From Nocardia mikamii NBRC 108933 (lineage in GTDB: Bacteria; Actinomycetota; Actinomycetes; Mycobacteriales; Mycobacteriaceae): DNA of 59,672 bases. The notes beneath the pieces are model-generated. The model did not search any database, was not told where the DNA came from, and saw only the letters and a program-made list of their open reading frames with translations. A program made the translations under genes and the position numbers. This document shows positions 53,587-59,672 of this stretch, in pieces. The stretch covers positions 1-59,672 of the forward strand of contig NZ_BDCM01000030.1 of the NCBI RefSeq assembly GCF_001613505.1, in the 5' to 3' direction. Within the stretch, counting starts at the first letter, position 1; each line of letters begins with the position of its first letter.

Positions 53587-54594
53587 ATGGCTGAACTCTG
53601 GCGGCTCGACCGGGCGCGTACCCGCTCGATCAGCCCCGAGAACCCGACCGGCGCCGCGGGCGCGGGGGCACGAGCGGAGACCGGCACCGGCGCGGGCGCG
53701 GCCCGCGATCTCGGCGTGGGCTGGAAGGTGTCCCCGTCGATCGACCTGGCCGCCGGATCCACCGCAACACTGGCCGACATCTCCGGACCGGGTGTGGTCC
53801 GCCACTTCTGGCTGACCACCGACCGCACGGTGCTGCGCCGGTTGAGACTGAGGTTCACCTGGGACGACGAGCCGCAGCCATCGATCGACGTGCCGCTGGG
53901 CGACTTCTTCTGCAACGGCTGGGACGAGCTGGCATTGGTCAGTTCGGAAATGGTGGTGGTCGCGCCCGCGGGCGGCCTGAACAGCTACTGGCCCATGCCG
54001 TTTCGCGATCGGGCTCGCGTCACCCTGCACAATCCCACCGAATTGTCGGTGCCGGTCTACTACCAGATCACCTACGACGAGACCGAGGTGGGCGAGAACG
54101 CGGGCTACCTGCATTGCCAACGGCGACACAGCAATCCGCTGGGTAGCCCGGCAGTGCACACCGTCGTCGATGAGGTGCGCGGCCGCGGCCGGTACGTCGG
54201 CACCTACCTGGCGATCGCCCCCAATGCGCCGGGCTGGTGGGGCGAGGGCGAGATCAAATTCCATCTCGACGGAGACGACGAGTTCCCGACGATCTGCGGC
54301 ACCGGCACCGAGGACTATTTCGGCGGCGCCTGGAACTTCGACCTGGATGGCTCCTACCGCGACTACTCCAGCCCGTATCTCGGTCTGCACCAGGTGCTTC
54401 CGAACGACGAGATCTACACGCCGACACAACGATTCGGCATGTACCGCTGGCATGTCCGCGACCCGATCCGCTTCCATGAGGAGTTGCGAGTCACGCTGCA
54501 AGCGCTGGGCTGGCAGGACGGCGGGCGGTATCTGCCGTTGGCCGACGCCGATGTCGCCACCACCGCATGGTGGTACCAGGAAAGGGGACTGTAG
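53587..54594 (+). CDS. GH172 (DUF2961) glycoside hydrolase
   Basis: ATG 53587 (MAELWRLDRA) gives 335 residues. DUF2961/GH172 landmarks are ISGPGVVRHFWLTTD, DVPLGDFFCNGW (101-112), GWWGEGEIKFHLDGD (217-230) and CGTGTEDYFGGAWNF (237-251). Known GH172 enzymes act on alpha-D-fructofuranosides and alpha-D-arabinofuranosides, including the D-arabinan of mycobacterial walls. No signal peptide is present, so it would work on imported or internal oligosaccharide. An Ala/Gly-rich insert at 20-40 is odd. Confidence 0.88.
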   Translation: MAELWRLDRARTRSISPENPTGAAGAGARAETGTGAGAARDLGVGWKVSPSIDLAAGSTATLADISGPGVVRHFWLTTDRTVLRRLRLRFTWDDEPQPSIDVPLGDFFCNGWDELALVSSEMVVVAPAGGLNSYWPMPFRDRARVTLHNPTELSVPVYYQITYDETEVGENAGYLHCQRRHSNPLGSPAVHTVVDEVRGRGRYVGTYLAIAPNAPGWWGEGEIKFHLDGDDEFPTICGTGTEDYFGGAWNFDLDGSYRDYSSPYLGLHQVLPNDEIYTPTQRFGMYRWHVRDPIRFHEELRVTLQALGWQDGGRYLPLADADVATTAWWYQERGL

Positions 54595-55575
54595 ATGCGC
54601 GCGTTGGTGATCGAAAAGCCCGGCGAGTACTCCGTGCAGTCAATTCCCGACCCGACCCCGGGACCGGGCGAGGTGGTTGTCGAAGTGGCCGCGGTAGGAA
54701 TCTGCGGCACCGACATCCACATCGTCGAAGGCGAGTTCCCGCCCACGCCGTACCCGATCGTCCCCGGCCACGAGTTCTGCGGCGAGATCGTCGACGGCCC
54801 GAGATCCGGTGAGAAAGTAGCCGTGGACCCGTCGCTGTTCTGCGGCGCCTGCCACTACTGCCGCATCGGCCGCGGCAACCTCTGCGAACGATGGGGCGCG
54901 ATCGGTGACACGGTGAACGGAGCGATGGCCGAATTCGTCGCGGTGCCGGCGGCCAACTGCTATCCGGTGCCGGCCGATCTGCCCGCCGCGCATGGCGCAC
55001 TGGTGGAACCGCTGTCGTGCGCGGTGCACGGATTCGACGGATTATCACGCACATTGGGCGCGCACTACCTGATCTACGGCGCGGGCACCATGGGCCTGAT
55101 GATGCTGCAACTCGCGGTAACCGCAGGCGCGACCTCGGTATCGGTGGTGGACCTCAACACCGACCGATTGCAGGTAGCCCGCTCCCTCGGTGCCGACGCG
55201 ACAGCCACGAACGCCGACGAGTTCGACCGCCCACACGGCTGGGAAGTCGTCATCGACTGCACCGGCGCGATTCCCGCCATCGAGGACGGCCTCACCCGCG
55301 TCCGCCGCGGCGGCACCTACCAGCAGTTCGGCGTCGCCCCCGGCGACGCGACGGCCGCCTTCTCGCCCTTCCGCATCTACAACGACGAGATCACCGTCGT
55401 CGGCTCGATGGCAGTGGTTCACAGCTTCGGCCGCGCCGTCGACCTCATGTGCAAGGGCGCCATCGACGCCGACACCATGATCACCCACACCTTCGTCCTC
55501 GACCAGTTCTCCGAAGCGCTACAAGCCTTCCGCGACGGTATCGGGCGCAAGATCCAGATCGCCCCGCGCGGATAG
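54595..55575 (+). CDS. Zinc-dependent polyol/threonine-type alcohol dehydrogenase (MDR family)
   Basis: Its ATG directly follows the GH172 stop. The 326 residues have the catalytic-zinc site (VGICGTDIHIVEGE, GHEFCGEIV), the structural zinc loop CGACHYCRIGRGNLC and a Rossmann motif IYGAGTMGLMMLQLA. It resembles sorbitol/arabinitol dehydrogenases. Since xylulokinase is encoded next, oxidation of D-arabinitol or xylitol to D-xylulose is the most coherent reaction. Confidence 0.9.
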   Translation: MRALVIEKPGEYSVQSIPDPTPGPGEVVVEVAAVGICGTDIHIVEGEFPPTPYPIVPGHEFCGEIVDGPRSGEKVAVDPSLFCGACHYCRIGRGNLCERWGAIGDTVNGAMAEFVAVPAANCYPVPADLPAAHGALVEPLSCAVHGFDGLSRTLGAHYLIYGAGTMGLMMLQLAVTAGATSVSVVDLNTDRLQVARSLGADATATNADEFDRPHGWEVVIDCTGAIPAIEDGLTRVRRGGTYQQFGVAPGDATAAFSPFRIYNDEITVVGSMAVVHSFGRAVDLMCKGAIDADTMITHTFVLDQFSEALQAFRDGIGRKIQIAPRG

Positions 55576-56970
55576 ATGGCCACCGTCGCCGGAGTGGACA
55601 GCTCCACCCAATCCTGCAAGGTCGTGGTGTGCGACGCGGACACCGGTGAGGTGTTGGCACGGGGATCCGCGCCGCACCCCGACGGCACCGAGGTCCCGCC
55701 CGAGGCATGGTGGACCGCGCTGCAAAAGGCGGGCGAGGGGTTGCTCGACAACGTCGACGCGGTGTCGATCGCCGGCCAGCAGCACGGGCTGGTGGCACTC
55801 GACGACTCGCATCGGCCGGTACGAGATGCCTTGCTGTGGAACGACGTCCGCTCTGCCGAGGCAGCCGACGACCTCGTCGCGGAACTGGGCGGCCCACAGG
55901 CGTGGCTGGACGCAGTCGGCAGTGTCCCGGTCGCGGCGTTCACTGCCGCGAAGCTGCGCTGGATGGCCGACCACGAGCCCGACCTCGCGGACCGGGTCGC
56001 CCGGGTAATGCTGCCGCACGACTACCTCACCTGGCGATTGCGCGGTGGTGGTGATGCGGTGCCCACCACCGATCGCAGCGACGCCTCCGGCACTGGGTAT
56101 TGGTCCGCCGTGCAGGGACGATATCGAGAAGACTTGCTAGCGGATGCTTTTCGAGGTCGCCGCCCGGAGCTCCCGACGGTGCTGGCCCCGTCCGAGAGTG
56201 CCGGAGGCACCGCATCGGGCGCGCTCGTAGCCGCAGGAGCGGGAGACAACGCGGCAGCGGCACTCGGTCTCGGGATCGGCGACGGCGACGTGGTGATCTC
56301 GCTGGGCACGAGCGGCACCGCATTCGCGCGAACATCCCAGCTGCGCACGGACCCGTTCGTCAACGGATTCGCCGACGCCACAGGGCAATTCCTGCCGTTG
56401 GTGTGCACGCTCAACGCCGCCCGAGTGCTCGACGCGATGGCCACGGCGCTAGGAATCCCGCTCAGCGAACTCGATGCACTGGCCCGCCAGGCCCCACCGG
56501 GTGCCGACGGCCTCGTCCTATTGCCCTACCTGTCCGGCGAGCGCACTCCGAACCTGCCGCACGCCAGGGGCAGCCTGCACGGATTGCGAGCGGAGACAAT
56601 GCGACCCACACACCTGGCCCGTGCCGCAGTCGAAGGAATGCTGTGCAACATGGCCGACGCGCTCGACACACTCCGTGCGGCCGGCGCGATACCCCAGCGA
56701 GTTCTGCTGGTCGGCGGCGCTTCGCGATCGGCGTTCGTCGCCGAGAACGCCGCCCAGATTTTTGGTGCGACGGTGACCCTGCCGCAGCCTGAGGAGTACG
56801 TCGCGCTCGGGGCCGCGCGGCAGGCTGCCTGGGCGTTACGTGGCGGCGCCGAACCTCCGCGGTGGCCCGTCGCCGCGACCGTTGAGATTCCTGCGATCGA
56901 CGACCGTGGTGTGGGCCTGCGGATCCGTAGCGCCTATGCAGAGGCGCGAGAATCGTTGTACGGCAGCTGA
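55576..56970 (+). CDS. xylB: Xylulokinase
   Basis: ATG 55576 touches the stop of the dehydrogenase. The 464 residues show VAGVDSSTQSCKVVVCDADTG, the xylulokinase signature SIAGQQHGLV, LLWNDVRSA, the catalytic D region AGAGDNAAAALGLGI, VISLGTSGTAF and the adenosine-site LLVGGASRSAFVAENAAQIF. It makes D-xylulose 5-phosphate, which enters the pentose phosphate route. Confidence 0.92.
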   Translation: MATVAGVDSSTQSCKVVVCDADTGEVLARGSAPHPDGTEVPPEAWWTALQKAGEGLLDNVDAVSIAGQQHGLVALDDSHRPVRDALLWNDVRSAEAADDLVAELGGPQAWLDAVGSVPVAAFTAAKLRWMADHEPDLADRVARVMLPHDYLTWRLRGGGDAVPTTDRSDASGTGYWSAVQGRYREDLLADAFRGRRPELPTVLAPSESAGGTASGALVAAGAGDNAAAALGLGIGDGDVVISLGTSGTAFARTSQLRTDPFVNGFADATGQFLPLVCTLNAARVLDAMATALGIPLSELDALARQAPPGADGLVLLPYLSGERTPNLPHARGSLHGLRAETMRPTHLARAAVEGMLCNMADALDTLRAAGAIPQRVLLVGGASRSAFVAENAAQIFGATVTLPQPEEYVALGAARQAAWALRGGAEPPRWPVAATVEIPAIDDRGVGLRIRSAYAEARESLYGS

Positions 56971-57859
56971 GTACGTATCGATTCCCAAGATCGAGTGCGT
57001 GCTCGGCGCGGGGGTGGTCGAGGCCGAAACTCAATCCGGAGGTTTCAGTCACGGCGTGGCTGTCCGGGCACTGCTGACGGACGGGCGACGAGTATTCATC
57101 AAAGCGATTGATGCCGACGATGGGCTGGCGCAGATGTATCGCACCGAGGGGCGGACCGCGGCGCAGCTCCCGGAAGCGATCCCTACTCCGTCATTGCATG
57201 CGAGCTTCGACGTCGAGGGCTGGTTTGTCATGGTGTTCGACGACGTCGCCGGTCACCATCCCCGATTGGACCGCGACGACGAGCGCGCCGCGGTACTCAC
57301 AACGGTCGAGGCGCTTCGCCGACTGCTGACGCCCAACCCGATTCTCGGCGTTCCGACCTTCGCCGAAGTGTATGGGCCCGAGCTGAATACATGGCAGCGG
57401 TTCGCCGAGGAGGGGCCGCCCATGGATCTGGATGAATGGTCCTCGCGGAATCTGGCGCGTCTGGCGTCGCTCGAGGCCTCTTGGCCGGGCTACGTGGCCG
57501 GTTCCACCTTGCTTCACACCGACCTGCGTCCGGACAACATGCTCCGGCGGGTCGACGGCAGTGTGGTCGTCATCGATTGGGCGTGGCCATGTGTGGGTGC
57601 GTCATGGGTCGACCTCGCCGCGCTCGTGCCGTCCTTGGCCGCGTGCGGGGTCGACCCGGATCCGATCCTGGCCACCCATCCGGCGACGAGGGATGTGGCG
57701 CCGGTCGCGGTGGACGCGATCCTGTGCGGCGTCCTCGGCTACTGGGAACGAACCCTGCGCCGACCGACACCGCCCCGGGCGCCTCACCTGTACCGGTACA
57801 GGCTCGAGGCGGCTCGGGTCACGCGACAGTGGCTCCGTCGACGTGTCCACTGGCGCTAG
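56936..57859 (+). CDS. Aminoglycoside phosphotransferase-family kinase
   Basis: The best start is ATG 56936, overlapping the end of xylB by 35 bases. Features are IECVLGAGVVEAETQSGGF (nucleotide site), RRVFIKAID with the conserved lysine, the catalytic loop LLHTDLRPDNMLRR and the metal-binding VVIDWAWPCVG. Members of this kinase fold phosphorylate antibiotics, sugars or small metabolites; actinobacterial ones of this type are mostly not resistance genes. The overlap suggests co-transcription with the sugar operon. Confidence 0.85.
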   Translation: MQRRENRCTAAEYVSIPKIECVLGAGVVEAETQSGGFSHGVAVRALLTDGRRVFIKAIDADDGLAQMYRTEGRTAAQLPEAIPTPSLHASFDVEGWFVMVFDDVAGHHPRLDRDDERAAVLTTVEALRRLLTPNPILGVPTFAEVYGPELNTWQRFAEEGPPMDLDEWSSRNLARLASLEASWPGYVAGSTLLHTDLRPDNMLRRVDGSVVVIDWAWPCVGASWVDLAALVPSLAACGVDPDPILATHPATRDVAPVAVDAILCGVLGYWERTLRRPTPPRAPHLYRYRLEAARVTRQWLRRRVHWR

Positions 57860-58034
57860 GGTTTCGATGATCGGAAGGCGAATGAAGCGAGCCGATCAGT
57901 TCCAGTTCGTCGACGGTGCCGGGTCAGGGACTGTCCACGTTCAACAGGCATTCGCTCAGTGGCGTGCCTGCCGGACTGCGTCGGTGTACAACCAACGCAT
58001 ACCGGAAGGTGCTTCCCCGACAGGATCGATCGTG

Positions 58035-58688
58035 CTATCGGAGGGCATCGTGACCGCGCCGGCGCAGCGTGGGTACGCCGGACCCGCTCAGATCATCGAA
58101 ATAGGCGGTGCGACCGGCCATGGCCATGGTCAACGCGATCGTCGTTCCGGACACCAGGGGGCCGGTGCCCGCTGCGAAGGGGCCGTCTGTTGCTTCGAGG
58201 CGGAGTCCGTCGATCATGCTCCGGCTGGGAACTGCGAAGTCGCGGCCGGCATAGAACCTGGCGACTTCGGTGGTAGCCCCGATGGATGGTTCGCGCGCGA
58301 TGCCCAGCGGTCGCCGGATGTCCTGCGCGTGGACGATCACCTCCCCGAGCCAGGCTGCGGTATGCCCGGACGCGGCAGTGGTGCTGGTGAGGATGCTGCG
58401 GAACCGCGCCAAGGTCTCGGCTGGGTTCGCGCCACGATGCTCGGCCAGCCGCCGTTCGTTGTGCTTGTCGAAGTCGAAGCGGGCACCGACGACGCTCGCC
58501 AGCCAGCGCACCCGGCCGAGACTTGCCGCCGCGGTCAGGTGAGCGACGACTTCCTCCACCGTCCAACGACCGCACAGTGATGGCTGGGCCCACTGCTGAT
58601 CGTCCAGGTCGGCGAGGTTGTCGGCCAGAGCTGCACGCTCGGTACGCACCATGGCCCAGAGGGCATCGCGGGAAATGACATCCGCCAC
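58035..58688 (-). CDS. DinB/MDMPI (mycothiol-dependent maleylpyruvate isomerase-like) protein
   Basis: GTG 58688 has GGAGG six bases upstream. The 217 residues form the metal-binding DinB bundle: DLDDQQWAQPSLCGRWTVEE with VVAHLTAAASLGRVRW, then KHNERRLA and EVIVHAQDIRRPLGI supply the three histidines. Such proteins in actinobacteria use mycothiol as cofactor for isomerase or transferase steps. The sterol-carrier C-terminal domain of true isomerases is absent. Confidence 0.85.
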   Translation of the reverse strand: MADVISRDALWAMVRTERAALADNLADLDDQQWAQPSLCGRWTVEEVVAHLTAAASLGRVRWLASVVGARFDFDKHNERRLAEHRGANPAETLARFRSILTSTTAASGHTAAWLGEVIVHAQDIRRPLGIAREPSIGATTEVARFYAGRDFAVPSRSMIDGLRLEATDGPFAAGTGPLVSGTTIALTMAMAGRTAYFDDLSGSGVPTLRRRGHDALR

Positions 58689-59250
58689 CGGAAACCTCCA
58701 CTTTCGAGCCCTGCTGGGCCAACGGTGTGGTGCACGGACAGGGCCCTGCCGCCACATATTCGTTATCCGGAATGCAGACGATTCCGGGCCCGCAAAGTCA
58801 CCGGTCGCTCCGGACGCGATGCCGCCACGCGGTACGGAACCGCGGGATGTCGTGGGGGAAGGCCCTATTCTCCGGTCGATCAGTCGACGCTCGAGTTCCG
58901 GGACTCGGTGCCGGGGCGGAGAAGGTCTATCCACTGGCGCCGGGCCGGACCGTGTTCGGTATCGCGGATGCTTTCGAGGCCGAACCGGCGGACCGGGCCG
59001 TGGGTTCGACGTGCGGTGGCAGGACAGAGCGATCACGAGCAAGAGAACGCGGACCAGGCGGGAGCGGGGAGGGGCGTCAATTCGGCGTCTTACCACCGGG
59101 CGTGCCGATCTCGGCGAACTGCAGGCTCGGCAGCCGAAACAGGCAGTCGGTGAGGTCGCCGCTATCGTGGACGACAAGTTCGCCATCGAGTCGCAACTCG
59201 ACCGACGTGGCCCAGTGGATTCGGGAATAGGAAAGAACAGGCGTCGGATC
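58689..59250. other. 562-bp intergenic region with a possible 3' gene fragment
   Basis: On the minus strand, from about 59230 to a stop at 59077, a frame with no visible start reads SVELRLDGELVVHDSGDLTD and then RLPSLQFAEIGTPGG. It looks protein-like and may be the end of a decayed gene. Otherwise nothing is seen. Confidence 0.35.
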
Positions 59251-59672
59251 ATGGCGGAGGACCTGACCGTGACTGGGGTACTGATGATCCCCGCGTCCGA
59301 GTTGCGTGAGCGGTTCTCCCGGTCGTCCGGTCCGGGAGGGCAGCACGTCAACACCACCGACAGCCGGGTAGAGCTGTCGTTCGACCTCGTCAACTCGCCC
59401 TCGGTGCCGGAGAGGCTGCGCACCCGGATGTTGGACCGCCTGGCCACCCGCCTGGTCAACGGGGTGCTGACGATCGCCGTATCGGAGCAACGCGCACAGC
59501 TGCAGAACCGCGCTGTCGCCCGCGAACGCCTGGCCTCACTACTGCGTGACGCCGCTGCCGCCCCGCCACCTGTTCGCCGCGCCACCAAGCCGTCGCGCGG
59601 AGCGAAGGAACGCCGCATCGCCGCGAAGAAGCGGCGCGGTCTCACCAAACGGGACCGCCGCGTATCCCCCGA
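59251..59672 (+). CDS. arfB: Ribosome-rescue peptidyl-tRNA hydrolase ArfB (YaeJ), 3' end cut by the window
   Basis: From ATG 59251 (MAEDLTVTGVLMIPASEL) the frame is open to the window edge, 140 codons, about full length. It has the release-factor GGQ motif in SRSSGPGGQHVNTTDSRVEL (Q31) and a lysine/arginine-rich tail (KPSRGAKERRIAAKKRRG) that enters the mRNA channel of stalled ribosomes. It frees peptides from ribosomes lacking a stop codon. A GTG six codons later has a better-placed GGAGG and is an alternative start. Confidence 0.93.
   Translation, partial: MAEDLTVTGVLMIPASELRERFSRSSGPGGQHVNTTDSRVELSFDLVNSPSVPERLRTRMLDRLATRLVNGVLTIAVSEQRAQLQNRAVARERLASLLRDAAAAPPPVRRATKPSRGAKERRIAAKKRRGLTKRDRRVSP

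Noticed and set aside
1..59672. CRISPR arrays, rRNA genes and complete tRNA genes
   Set aside because: I saw no regularly spaced direct repeats, rRNA sequence or complete tRNA cloverleaf.

Overview
The window is high-GC actinobacterial DNA, most likely from Nocardia or a close relative in the Mycobacteriales. Supporting signs are an MspA-type porin, a phosphatidylinositol-mannoside acyltransferase, a wax-ester/triacylglycerol synthase, a DUF3558 lipoprotein, a DUF5994 protein, a mycothiol-type DinB protein, and operons of overlapping ATGA starts. No sequence search was run; every assignment comes from reading motifs.

Left edge (1-9 kb) is accessory DNA. It opens with the 876-codon N-terminal part of an Avs-like STAND NTPase with a nuclease effector domain, apparently an antiphage sensor, on the minus strand with a GTG start and two tiny ORFs just upstream. 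A secreted nuclease with a SUKH-type immunity protein and a strong terminator follows, then a MerR regulator that seems to start at ATT and a cold-shock protein. At 6922-6957 lies a 36-nt 3' fragment of a tRNA-Lys gene, the mark of a site-specific integration. Next to it are an IS701-family remnant fused to a truncated F420-type oxidoreductase.

Catabolic region (9-27 kb): a seven-gene, translationally coupled meta-cleavage operon (hydrolase, type I extradiol dioxygenase, flavin monooxygenase, hydratase, acylating acetaldehyde dehydrogenase, aldolase, amidohydrolase) takes a hydroxylated aromatic to pyruvate and acetyl-CoA. EthD-domain proteins, an old-yellow-enzyme relative, a WS/DGAT, a TetR regulator and an MMPL exporter flank it, mixed with several gene wrecks (two SDRs, a flavin monooxygenase, a cytochrome b). 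A repeated TTTCATCA motif and dyads mark the promoters.

Middle (27-44 kb): a DUF3558 lipoprotein, frameshifted AI-2E transporter and PAS-ANTAR genes, a PAP2 phosphatase with an OmpR-type regulator, a four-repeat membrane protein, a GPP34-like protein, DedA, a sensor kinase, an MspA porin, a Kup potassium transporter, a PatA acyltransferase and DUF5994.

Right part (44-59.7 kb): a secreted type B carboxylesterase and a phenolic acid decarboxylase diverge from a region with two near-identical operator-like motifs and are followed by a MarR gene, which suggests hydroxycinnamate-ester use. Then comes a compact sugar operon: a GH43-like propeller protein, a fucose/arabinose-type isomerase, an FGGY kinase, a GH172 (DUF2961) protein, a polyol-type dehydrogenase and xylulokinase. 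Because GH172 and fucose isomerases are known to act on D-arabinofuranosides and D-arabinose, this looks like an intracellular route for D-arabinose or D-arabinan, a sugar of this lineage's own cell wall. The window closes with an aminoglycoside-phosphotransferase-like kinase, a DinB/MDMPI protein and the ribosome-rescue hydrolase ArfB (cut by the right edge).
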